A stretch of 28,876 nt of DNA from Micavibrio sp. UBA2705 (GTDB taxonomy: Bacteria > Pseudomonadota > Alphaproteobacteria > Micavibrionales > Micavibrionaceae): the NCBI GenBank assembly GCA_002354205.1, contig DELD01000071.1:1-28876 (forward strand), in the 5' to 3' direction. The notes under the pieces were generated by a model. The model had not been told where the DNA came from. It saw only the letters and a list, made by a program, of their open reading frames with translations, and made no database searches. Below, in pieces: positions 8,500 to 16,705 of the stretch; within the stretch, counting starts at the first letter, position 1, and every line of letters begins with the position of its first letter. A program made the position numbers and the translations under genes.

Positions 8500-8526
8500 A
8501 TTCGTTTGAAAGAAACAGATAAATAG

Positions 8527-8561
8527 CGCCGCTGTGAGCATTGTTTCCCAGCGGCGTTTTT
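8527..8561 (+). terminator. Intrinsic terminator of ettA
   Basis: CGCCGCTG (8527-8534) pairs with CAGCGGCG (8549-8556) and is followed directly by TTTTT. The 14-nt loop is longer than ideal. The T-run overlaps the stop codon of the convergent ELM1-like gene that ends at 8560. Confidence 0.82.
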
Positions 8562-9693
8562 ATGCCCTCATGCCGGTAATCGGGCGTGTATAGACGGACG
8601 TTCCGCTACGCTCAGCTTCACTTTTCACTTTTAAATATTCCAGCGCCATGTTGCGTGCAATTTTTCGCGTTACATTACATTCGGGAATTTCATGCGTGGG
8701 AAATGGCGCATCATCTAAAGCGAGAATATTTTGAATATAGCCCTTATCTTCTAAGGCCTTTAATTCATAAAGCCCCGCATCAGACAAATAAATATTTTTG
8801 CCTGCGCTGAGAAGCTCACTAACCATAGATAAGGAATAGCCAATCACAGCAATATGGTCGGCACGCGCAATTAAGCCGCGATAGGGATTATAATCATTAA
8901 TCGCAGCATCATAGCTCTGCCCGATAACGCGAATAGATTTTTTACCGCCTGCATTTTTCTCGGATATCTGTGCTTCTAAATTATTTTTAAACGCTTCATA
9001 GCGCGCCTGTCCTGTGCGGCGGCACGGCATAATAAAACAATCTAGCGCATTATAATGCATAGACATATCTGCAATTTTCTGTGTGACAGCATCAATTTCC
9101 GCGCACATATCCTGCTGCGCATTGTCGTCAAGCATAAAATCAGGGTCGCCGCCCATAAAGATGCCGAGTAAAGGCGCTTGTATATCAGGATAGTGCTGCA
9201 CGAAACCACGCCCTTCCGTAGCTAGCCGCTCAGGGGTAATGTCATGAACAACCAATGACTTAAGCCCCTCGCCATTAAGCGATGAAATCACTTCGTTAAC
9301 GCAGTTATTATAGCCCATCAAGCCCGCCTCATTAATGCCGCTTTGCGTAAAATGGTCCAGAACATCGACCGCACAATGCCGCCCAAGTAGGAAATGCGGC
9401 TTGCGATGCTGCGCCAAATAGCGCACGAGCTTATCTTGATACACAGAAGGCGCATTATAATCCGCCGCATCATTAAAATGGGCTTGCACAACGCTTTGAT
9501 CAACATAAACATATTCGCCATCAATCATTTCAGCAATGCACTGGGCGAGGCCGATTGTGCCATGCGCGTCACCGCGATGCGGATCATCTTGCCCAATATA
9601 AGCCATGATAAGCGGCTTCGCACCGTCGCAAGCAGCCGCGCTTTTAAAAGCAGCTTTAAGGTCTATGTCTTTTTTATTTGCACTCAAAGACAC
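8560..9693 (-). CDS. ELM1-like protein (second gene of tandem pair)
   Basis: A 377-aa cytoplasmic-looking protein with a GT-B-like layout. The N-terminal half has IMAYIGQDDPHRGDAHGTIG (29-48) followed by GEYVYVD; the C-terminal half has NPYRGLIARADHIAVIGYS and then SMVSELLSAGKNIYLSD. This last part resembles the ELM1 (Mito_fiss_Elm1) family, where the SMVSE...GKP motif sits in the nucleotide-sugar-like site. ELM1 acts in plant mitochondrial fission; the bacterial role is not established and a glycosyltransferase-like activity is possible. The start is GTG at 9693, overlapping the upstream paralogue's 3' end by 10 nt, with a GGGG run about 7 nt upstream in the message; translation is probably coupled. 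Compared with its neighbour it has about 30 extra N-terminal residues and a longer C-terminal tail. Family call moderate. Confidence 0.68.
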   Translation of the reverse strand: MSLSANKKDIDLKAAFKSAAACDGAKPLIMAYIGQDDPHRGDAHGTIGLAQCIAEMIDGEYVYVDQSVVQAHFNDAADYNAPSVYQDKLVRYLAQHRKPHFLLGRHCAVDVLDHFTQSGINEAGLMGYNNCVNEVISSLNGEGLKSLVVHDITPERLATEGRGFVQHYPDIQAPLLGIFMGGDPDFMLDDNAQQDMCAEIDAVTQKIADMSMHYNALDCFIMPCRRTGQARYEAFKNNLEAQISEKNAGGKKSIRVIGQSYDAAINDYNPYRGLIARADHIAVIGYSLSMVSELLSAGKNIYLSDAGLYELKALEDKGYIQNILALDDAPFPTHEIPECNVTRKIARNMALEYLKVKSEAERSGTSVYTRPITGMRA

Positions 9694-10676
9694 TGTAAAC
9701 CCCGCGCATCATTCCTCTGCGGCATTCCTCGTAAATCAAGGTATTCTTCTGCAATGTTGTATGCAACCTCCGCCGTCACATCGATGCGCGGCATTGACGC
9801 TCTGCGAAAAACCTGATGAGAAGCATCACATAAATCAATAATATGCCCCTGCGATATAAGCGCATCAACCATAAAAGGCGGCTGCGTCATATATAGCGGC
9901 TTTTTCGTGTAGAGCGCCTCACTAGTCAACGAGCCAGATTCGCCTACCATAACTAAATGGTCGGCTTGATCCAGCAAGCCATGATAAGGATTATAACCTG
10001 CAGTGATTGTCGCGTAGTCTTCCCCTATGACCTGCATGTTAATTCTGCTATATTTCGCCATCTCTTTTAAATAGGACATATAGCGTTCATACATTACACC
10101 GCTTCTTAAAGATGGGCACAGGTAAAACGTCACATCATGCCCCATGCGCTCCGCCATAACCGACATTTTTCTAACCGCCGTATCCGCACCACTGGCAAGT
10201 GCCCCGCCAAGCATCACACCAATTAATGAGCCACGGATATTTTTAACTTTATCACGAAAAACCAAGCCCGCATCAATCAAAGCAGCATCCGTCAAATCGT
10301 GAGAAACAAGGCCTTGTCCATTATTACTCCGCGCGTTTGAATAAGCTTCATTCCAACGGCTTTCTTCCAACAAGGGCTTTACGCGAAGATGCGCGCTTAA
10401 ATCTGCAGACTGATTACCTATAATAATATCCACGTGCGCGACCTGCTGCGCATAGGCTTTTAGCTGTGCGTCATAACCAGATTTTTGGTTGAATTTCTGT
10501 GATAAAGATTGCGCATCAACATATTCATAACGCCCGCCGAGCATCTGCGCGACTTGCCGTGCCACGCCAATTGCGCCCTTACTATCACCACGCAGCGGCT
10601 CATCTTGACCAATAAAAGCCACGACTAAAGGGCCGCTATTTTTATCTGATTGATTTGTCCGTGCATTATAATGCAT
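9684..10676 (-). CDS. ELM1-like protein (first gene of tandem pair)
   Basis: A 330-aa paralogue of the downstream gene. The two share VAFIGQDEPLRGDSKGAIG (19-37 here) followed by GGRYEYVD, a VSHDLT/VVHDIT segment, and NPYHGLLDQADHLVMVGES with SEALYTKKPLYM near the C terminus. It has no signal peptide or membrane segment. The match to ELM1 rests on the C-terminal SLTSEA...KKPLY segment and general GT-B layout, and is weaker than in the partner because the canonical SMVSE reads SLTSE. ATG at 10676 has AGGGAAG 5 nt upstream, and a strong promoter (TTGACA/TATATA) lies above it. The pair is transcribed away from the DotA array, from the same intergenic region. A function with the secretion genes cannot be claimed from adjacency alone. 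Confidence 0.65.
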   Translation of the reverse strand: MHYNARTNQSDKNSGPLVVAFIGQDEPLRGDSKGAIGVARQVAQMLGGRYEYVDAQSLSQKFNQKSGYDAQLKAYAQQVAHVDIIIGNQSADLSAHLRVKPLLEESRWNEAYSNARSNNGQGLVSHDLTDAALIDAGLVFRDKVKNIRGSLIGVMLGGALASGADTAVRKMSVMAERMGHDVTFYLCPSLRSGVMYERYMSYLKEMAKYSRINMQVIGEDYATITAGYNPYHGLLDQADHLVMVGESGSLTSEALYTKKPLYMTQPPFMVDALISQGHIIDLCDASHQVFRRASMPRIDVTAEVAYNIAEEYLDLRGMPQRNDARGLQCL

Positions 10677-10703
10677 CTTCGCTTCCCTATATTTGATGCC
10701 ATT

Positions 10704-10733
10704 TATATAGCAAGCAAAACAGACTTATGTCAA
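10704..10733 (-). promoter_or_regulatory. Promoter of the ELM1-like pair
   Basis: On the minus strand a perfect TTGACA (plus coordinates 10728-10733) and TATATA (10704-10709) are separated by 18 nt, about 27 nt before the start codon, with the ribosome site between. This is the best promoter match in the window. Confidence 0.68.
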
Positions 10734-10779
10734 TAAATTTAAGGAAATCAATGATATTCGTATTATTTATGGCATTCAA

Positions 10780-10806
10780 TTGACACTCTATGTTATGATT
10801 TATAGG
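10780..10806 (+). promoter_or_regulatory. Candidate promoter of the DotA/TraY array
   Basis: TTGACA at 10780-10785 is followed after 15 nt by TATAGG (10801-10806); a second possible -10, TATACT, is at 10811-10816. It is back-to-back with the ELM1-pair promoter, 46 nt apart, which leaves room for a shared regulator site. The short spacing lowers confidence. Confidence 0.4.
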
Positions 10807-10880
10807 TCTTTATACTTTTTTTATCGATTCAAGTATCAAAGGCATGGGGCTGATTTTGTTTGGTATTTTATGGTTGCGCT

Positions 10881-13640
10881 ATGCAAAGGCGTGATCCGTG
10901 GGGCTTGGTAGTGACCAATTCAATAGACACATATTCGTTAGATACGAAGGCCGCAGCCAAAGCGCTGCTTTTGCCTGGTGTTTTGCCGCGCCTTAAAGAC
11001 CTTTTTGGATCTCCGCTTATTTTCTTGGCTTATGGCTATGCGTATTTATTCTATATGGTCAAATTACTGCCTGAATATCACCCTTATTTGCAAAAGCAAA
11101 ATTTCGGCAAGTTCGGCATATTCCAAGTTCTTGGTGCAGCCAGTGAAAACATCAGCTTTGAGCTGAAAAACATTGACCGCATCATCGCCTATTTTTCTGT
11201 TTTAGCCTCTTTGTTTATCATCATCATCCTCGGCATTATGGCGCTGCTTTACGTTGTTATGGGCGCGGCATGGGCGCAAGCTCCGTCCCTCTCCCAGCTT
11301 ATCCTAACGCCCGCCCCTGCCGATGACATTGCCTTAATGATGCTTGATGCCACATTCGGGATACCTGGTATTTTCCACTCATCGATGATGCCCGCCGCGC
11401 CGTCACCTTTCCACGCTGCGATGCAGACTGCATTATTTGGCCTTTATAATTATATGTTCCTTTTTATTGGTGTGATTATTTTATGCATTCATGTCATGCA
11501 TGCCGTTTTTGACACCATACAATCAGGCACATTATTTGGTCGTAAGTTTAACAGCTTTTGGGGCCCGTTCCGCCTTTTGCTTGGCGTTGGCCTGCTGCTT
11601 CCCGTTGCTTACGGCATGAACTCCGCCCAATACATTATGCTTTACACGGCAAAATTCGGCTCAGGCTTAGCGACAAATGCATGGACAGCCCTCACTGACC
11701 AAGCCGTCATCCCCATTGGCGGCGTAGAGATTCAGGCCAATAACTACCGTAATTTAATTACCGAGCCCCCCCGCCCGAATATCTCAGGGCTTATCGGCTT
11801 CATGCATCTGGTTAAAACATGTGAATATTTCTATGAACAGATCAATGATGGTCACGCAGAGTTTGATAAAGACATTCGCGCCTATCACATCTACAGAAAC
11901 TCATCTACAGAGATCACTGCGCCCGGCCAGTACAACACAGCCATAGCAAATGCAGAAGGCCAGTCCATCAACATCGTTTTCGGACACAAAGAAACCAGCG
12001 CCGCCACCGGCACAGAACAAGCGCAAAGATATGCCGGTAATGTCATACCTTATTGCGGCGAAGTCACTGTAGAAGTGACCAACGCCTTTTCGCCTGGCGC
12101 GCGCGCAGCGCAATCTGCATATCTTGATATCGTTATAAATTTATTTCAGCAAGCGCCCTTAGCCGTCTTTGCGCATCAGATGCATTATCTGTATATGAGC
12201 GGCGTCGACTGCCCGACACCTGCAGAGTATAATGACATACTGCTAACCACCACGACATGTGCCCCTGACATACCCGAAGCATATAAAACAACATACTTCC
12301 ATGACACTTTGCAGGCACTTGCCGACACGCCAGTTGCCGCCGCCGTCGCCGCCTTACAGGCCAGTAATGAATTCGCCTATACCGCGACCCTCAGAGGGCG
12401 CGGCTGGGCTGGCGCGGGGCTATGGTACGGTCAGGTCTCAGACCTTAACGGCTCAATGATGGAAGCCGTCATGCAAGTGCCCTCTGCGACAAAACTTCCT
12501 CTTATTTTGACAAAAATTTTGGAAATGCGGACACAAGAAGAGACCGATGTCGCCGCTGAAGATATGTTCAGCCTAACATCCGCCGATGGCAGCATTATCA
12601 AAGATCTCGGCTCGACCATTGCCGGCGAACAAGACCTTGTCAAAGTTCTTGATGAAACATACAAGCTTATGCTCGGCCCAGAAAGCGCCATAAAGACCTC
12701 GACCATTGATGACACATCACCAATGAGCGCCATCGAATCTATCATTAATATGATTTTCGGTACGGCTGGCATTACGAATATGAGCAATAATAGCGATACT
12801 CATGCGATGTTCCAACTGACAGCCATCGGTAAAGGCCTGATCGAAACATCAATACGTAACCTATTAACATCGACATTAGCCTCTGCCAGTGGCGGTTTCT
12901 TCTCACAGCTCAATACCCCTGCGGCAAAAGCGTTAGGTGATGTTTCATCCGCCATTGCAGGATTTGCCAGCATGATCGGCGGGTTAACCCTCACTGCGGG
13001 CATTATTCTCTATTATATTGTGCCGCTTATGCCGTTTATGTATTTCTTTTTTGCCTGCGGACGCTGGGTGAAGTCTGTATTTGAGGCCCTTGTTGGCGCG
13101 CCATTATGGGCATTAGCACATTTGAAATATGATGGTGAAGGGCTTGGCGACATGGCGATGAGTGGATATTACCTAATTTTTGAAATTTTCATCCGCCCGA
13201 TTCTTATCGTTTTTGGCCTCATTGCCGCATTAAGTATATTTGGCGCATTGGTCACCATATTAAATGACACATGGTCCATTGTAACCACCAACCTGACAGG
13301 GTTTGATCACAATGCAGACCCTGCAGATTGGGATATAGACGGCGTACGGAGCAGAATTGATCAACTGTTTTTCTCTATTTTCTATGTGATTATCATCTAT
13401 GTCATGGCACAAAGCAGCTTTAAGCTTATTGACCTCATTCCCAACCAAATCCTGCGTTGGATGGGTAGCTCAACATCAAGCTTTGGCGATATGGCGCAAG
13501 ATCCGCTAGATACCTTAACCCGTACAGCCGCAATTTCAGGCTCACAAATGGTGCCGCAAGTTACCGGTGCAGCGAACAGAGCAGCAAGCGGGCTCGGTTC
13601 GGCTGGCGGCGCTGCATTTAAAGGGGCGATAGGGAAGTAA
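10881..13640 (+). CDS. DotA/TraY-family type IVB secretion inner-membrane protein, copy 1
   Basis: Polytopic inner-membrane component of type IVB (Dot/Icm, IncI-like) secretion. Numbered from this ATG (919 aa): NFGKFGIFQV (74-83); hydrophobic segment 104-130 ending in AWA (130-132); DIALMMLDATFGIPG (149-163); membrane segments about 192-215 and 229-247; a large periplasmic region with Cys 314, 392, 444 and 460; RGWAGAGLWY (507-516); IGKGLI (649-654); hydrophobic stretch 702-724; an amphipathic VKSVFEALVGAPLWALAH block to 747; membrane segments about 763-795 and 824-848; ILRWMG (857-862). Legionella DotA is of similar size (about 1048 aa); TraY is shorter. Start is uncertain: GTG at 10911 aligns best with the paralogues and has GTGGGG 7 nt upstream, and an in-frame TTG lies at 10860. 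First gene of a four-gene array; 80 nt separate it from copy 2. Confidence 0.87.
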   Translation: MQRRDPWGLVVTNSIDTYSLDTKAAAKALLLPGVLPRLKDLFGSPLIFLAYGYAYLFYMVKLLPEYHPYLQKQNFGKFGIFQVLGAASENISFELKNIDRIIAYFSVLASLFIIIILGIMALLYVVMGAAWAQAPSLSQLILTPAPADDIALMMLDATFGIPGIFHSSMMPAAPSPFHAAMQTALFGLYNYMFLFIGVIILCIHVMHAVFDTIQSGTLFGRKFNSFWGPFRLLLGVGLLLPVAYGMNSAQYIMLYTAKFGSGLATNAWTALTDQAVIPIGGVEIQANNYRNLITEPPRPNISGLIGFMHLVKTCEYFYEQINDGHAEFDKDIRAYHIYRNSSTEITAPGQYNTAIANAEGQSINIVFGHKETSAATGTEQAQRYAGNVIPYCGEVTVEVTNAFSPGARAAQSAYLDIVINLFQQAPLAVFAHQMHYLYMSGVDCPTPAEYNDILLTTTTCAPDIPEAYKTTYFHDTLQALADTPVAAAVAALQASNEFAYTATLRGRGWAGAGLWYGQVSDLNGSMMEAVMQVPSATKLPLILTKILEMRTQEETDVAAEDMFSLTSADGSIIKDLGSTIAGEQDLVKVLDETYKLMLGPESAIKTSTIDDTSPMSAIESIINMIFGTAGITNMSNNSDTHAMFQLTAIGKGLIETSIRNLLTSTLASASGGFFSQLNTPAAKALGDVSSAIAGFASMIGGLTLTAGIILYYIVPLMPFMYFFFACGRWVKSVFEALVGAPLWALAHLKYDGEGLGDMAMSGYYLIFEIFIRPILIVFGLIAALSIFGALVTILNDTWSIVTTNLTGFDHNADPADWDIDGVRSRIDQLFFSIFYVIIIYVMAQSSFKLIDLIPNQILRWMGSSTSSFGDMAQDPLDTLTRTAAISGSQMVPQVTGAANRAASGLGSAGGAAFKGAIGK

Positions 13641-13720
13641 GGATTAATAAGTTTTTAACGTTAAACCGCGATAAACAAAGTAGAAGTAGAGAAACAAAAA
13701 AAGAGTAAGCAATAAAAGTA

Positions 13721-16672
13721 ATGAATAGCGATATAATAAAAAACAAAATAAACACAAAATCTGTGTTCGCTTATTTACTGTCACCACAATTAGGGCGACG
13801 GGTTAAGAACCTGTCGATAAACACAAAATGGCTTGCCCTGCTATTACTAAACATTTTTCAGATTTTGCGCTTATTGCCTGCCCATTCTTATTATACAACG
13901 CCAGAGACCTTAGATAATGTTTCCATTCGCGGCGTATTGGGACTGGCGGCCAATAATTTAAAATTCGACCTCAAACATAGTGACCAACTTATCGTTTATG
14001 CTGCGATCTTGCTCGCCATGGTACTGTTAGTTGCACAGTTTGCACTGCTCGCTTTTGTTATTTCAACAAATATGGCGCATGCGCAATTACAGTTTATGGG
14101 CTTTTTTCAGCAGCCTGTAGGCCTTGACCTGTCAAAAGACATCGCCTTTAGCATGCTTGATCAGATTTTTGGTGTGCCGGGGCTCTATAATACAACATAC
14201 GCCCCCACTTCCGCCTCCACAATTCCACCATTCACGCTCGCATTGCAAGGCACATTCAAATATTATAACTTTGCAATGTCAACGGTTGCCGTCTTCTTGC
14301 TGCTCTATTTCCTATTCGTTGTCATCGTCGAAACAGTGCAAGACGGCACACCTTTTGGCCAACGCTTTGCTAGCGGCTATGTTCCGTTCCGCCTGATTAT
14401 AGCCCTCGCTTTCCTTGTGCCGACATATCACGGCTTCAGCACAGGCCAACATTTAGTGTTAAACGTTGCCAAAGTCGGCGGTATATTCGCCACCAACACA
14501 TGGATCGCCTTTGGCGGCGCAGTGGAAACACCGTTAGGTAACGGAGAGGAATCAATCATCCCAAAACCGAACACACCTGACACAACCGCGCTAATGGAAG
14601 GGATGCTTCTTGCCAATATATGCGCAGCATACCACAGACAAGAATATTTCCTGCAATATCAAAGCGAAATAGATTCAGGCGGAGATGCGCTCTATCATAC
14701 TGAGCTCCCCATAAAAAAGCTTAGCGATGGCACAATTGAACTAAAAGATAACAACTCCACCTTCGCGCAGCCTTTGCCGATTGATCTCTACCTCATTTAT
14801 GATGAACCACGTTTTGCCAACAAAGCAGCCCTGGTCAAAGGCGCTGGCTTCTCACCAACAACCGCAGCAACGTATTTTACAGAACAGCCCACAAGTACGC
14901 CGTTTATATCCGATAACATAACCGACTTGCTTGCAACAACAGAAAACAAAGACATACGACTACGTTTTGGCCAAATTCATCCCGATTTCACCGGCAATGT
15001 TATCGCCGATGGAGCAAACGCAACAGTGAAAGGCGGCGTCAATAGCAAATGCGGTGAAATTGTCATTCCTGGAGCGCCTGCGCCAACATTAGGCGTTACA
15101 GGCGCATTTAGCTCCGTCGGACAATGGCGAGTAGCCTCACTTGTAACCGTTCAGCTCATGTGGGAAACTGATGTCATAACCCGTGTTGCCCAACGTTTGC
15201 TAGCCATACACGGGCTTGCCGGCCCAGACATCTCTGGCTGTGACATCCCACTATCCCCTGGACACCCTATTGCTGCGAGCATGTGGGCAGACTGTAATTC
15301 TCCGCCCCCCTCAAGCTTTTATGATGCGCTTTTTGACCTCTACGAACTCCTCACTACGACTTATTTCCAATATGCAACGACACTCATGGAAGATGAAGTC
15401 AAAACAGCATTATCAATGAGTACAGCTGACAATTTACAAGCCAATCAAGAGCTGTACCAATATGGCTGGGCTGGCGCAGGGATGTGGTATAATAGAATTT
15501 CTGATACATATGGCGCATATACAGAAGCCTTTAAAGCGCCATACGTAAAGTCATACCCTGAAATAATGAACAAAATTGCTATGTTTAAACGTACACAGCA
15601 AAACAACACAATGGGCCCCGACCTTTTTAGCCCAGAGCTCAGTGAGGGTCGCTTTATATCGCTACCGAACCAAAACGACCTTGAGTATGCTAAAATCATA
15701 TCAGAAACGATTGATACCCTTGTAACGGGGACCTCATCAGGGCGAAACAGTAAAGAAGATAAAACCAGCTCTTTCACAAATTTTATTAACATTATTTTTG
15801 GTCTAGAAGGCGTATTTAATTTACGGGAAAACGGTGATGTTCACCCCTTTGGGCAGCTCGTCGGCGCGGGTAAAGGCCTTATAGACAGCTCTATCTCCGC
15901 TTTCGCAGGGACGATCTTTACGACATCTATTTCGGGGTTCCTTTCCTCCCTTGGCTTTGAGCGCGGGGCAAAATTGGCAGATATGGCTTCCGCGATGGAA
16001 TCCATGGCAGCGACAGTTGGACTCACCGCAGGCATAATCTTATTTTATGTTATTCCCATGACCCCGTTCATGTATTTCTTTTTAGCCGCAGGGCGTTGGG
16101 TAAAAAGTATTTTTGAAGCTATGATTGCCGTACCTTTATGGGCAATGGCACATATTCGGATTGATGGCACTGGCTTACCTGGCGTTGCGGGTAATGGTTA
16201 CTTCCTTGTCTTTGAAATATTCCTTAGGCCCGTTTTGACATTATTTGGTCTGTTAGCATCCATGGCGACATATGGCGCATTGATGGTTATTTTTAACGAT
16301 GTTTTTGATTTGGTTGTCGACAACCTCGCTAATAATGATATCTCAAACGCAGACCCTGATTACATTGATGAGTTTCGCGGCATAGTTGATATGTTCTTCT
16401 ACACTGTACTCTACGCTATTGTCGCCTATATGATGGCAATGGCATCGTTTAAACTTATTGACCTTATCCCTGACAGCATTTTGCGTTGGATGGGCGCAGG
16501 CGTAAAAACATTCAGTGATGAATCTGGTAATATTGCCGAAGGTCTCAACAGTACAATTTCAATTCAAGGCGCAATGACAGCTCGCCATGTAAGCAGCATT
16601 TCAGAAGGTCTCGGTGAAGCCGGTGGCATCGCCGCAGGTGGTGGGCTACGCAGCGTTATGAAGCGTAGATAA
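13721..16672 (+). CDS. DotA/TraY-family type IVB secretion inner-membrane protein, copy 2
   Basis: Second paralogue, 983 aa, with the same order of elements: hydrophobic segments about 36-53 and 90-117, AHA (119-121), DIAFSMLDQIFGVPG (140-154), membrane segments about 185-204 and 223-236, Cys 301, 444, 507 and 525, YGWAGAGMWY (581-590), HPFGQLVGAGKGLI (708-721), VKSIFEAMIAVPLWAMAH (794-811) and ILRWMG (920-925). It is the most divergent copy: the FGxFGI motif near residue 70 reads SIRGVLGL, RGW is replaced by YGW, and the region between Cys 301 and Cys 444 is longer than in copy 1. The tail is glycine-rich and ends in basic residues (MKRR). The leader has only a weak ribosome site, and a TTTAACGTTAAA palindrome lies at 13654-13665. 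It probably shares the array's transcript, but an own promoter is not excluded. Confidence 0.87.
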   Translation: MNSDIIKNKINTKSVFAYLLSPQLGRRVKNLSINTKWLALLLLNIFQILRLLPAHSYYTTPETLDNVSIRGVLGLAANNLKFDLKHSDQLIVYAAILLAMVLLVAQFALLAFVISTNMAHAQLQFMGFFQQPVGLDLSKDIAFSMLDQIFGVPGLYNTTYAPTSASTIPPFTLALQGTFKYYNFAMSTVAVFLLLYFLFVVIVETVQDGTPFGQRFASGYVPFRLIIALAFLVPTYHGFSTGQHLVLNVAKVGGIFATNTWIAFGGAVETPLGNGEESIIPKPNTPDTTALMEGMLLANICAAYHRQEYFLQYQSEIDSGGDALYHTELPIKKLSDGTIELKDNNSTFAQPLPIDLYLIYDEPRFANKAALVKGAGFSPTTAATYFTEQPTSTPFISDNITDLLATTENKDIRLRFGQIHPDFTGNVIADGANATVKGGVNSKCGEIVIPGAPAPTLGVTGAFSSVGQWRVASLVTVQLMWETDVITRVAQRLLAIHGLAGPDISGCDIPLSPGHPIAASMWADCNSPPPSSFYDALFDLYELLTTTYFQYATTLMEDEVKTALSMSTADNLQANQELYQYGWAGAGMWYNRISDTYGAYTEAFKAPYVKSYPEIMNKIAMFKRTQQNNTMGPDLFSPELSEGRFISLPNQNDLEYAKIISETIDTLVTGTSSGRNSKEDKTSSFTNFINIIFGLEGVFNLRENGDVHPFGQLVGAGKGLIDSSISAFAGTIFTTSISGFLSSLGFERGAKLADMASAMESMAATVGLTAGIILFYVIPMTPFMYFFLAAGRWVKSIFEAMIAVPLWAMAHIRIDGTGLPGVAGNGYFLVFEIFLRPVLTLFGLLASMATYGALMVIFNDVFDLVVDNLANNDISNADPDYIDEFRGIVDMFFYTVLYAIVAYMMAMASFKLIDLIPDSILRWMGAGVKTFSDESGNIAEGLNSTISIQGAMTARHVSSISEGLGEAGGIAAGGGLRSVMKRR

Positions 16673-16705
16673 TAAAGCAGGGATAAGGTAAAGTAGGAAA
16701 AAATA

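Noticed and set aside
13654..13665. Palindrome TTTAACGTTAAA between DotA copies 1 and 2
   Set aside because: A 12-bp AT-rich palindrome can occur by chance and is not repeated before the other copies; no regulator is implied.
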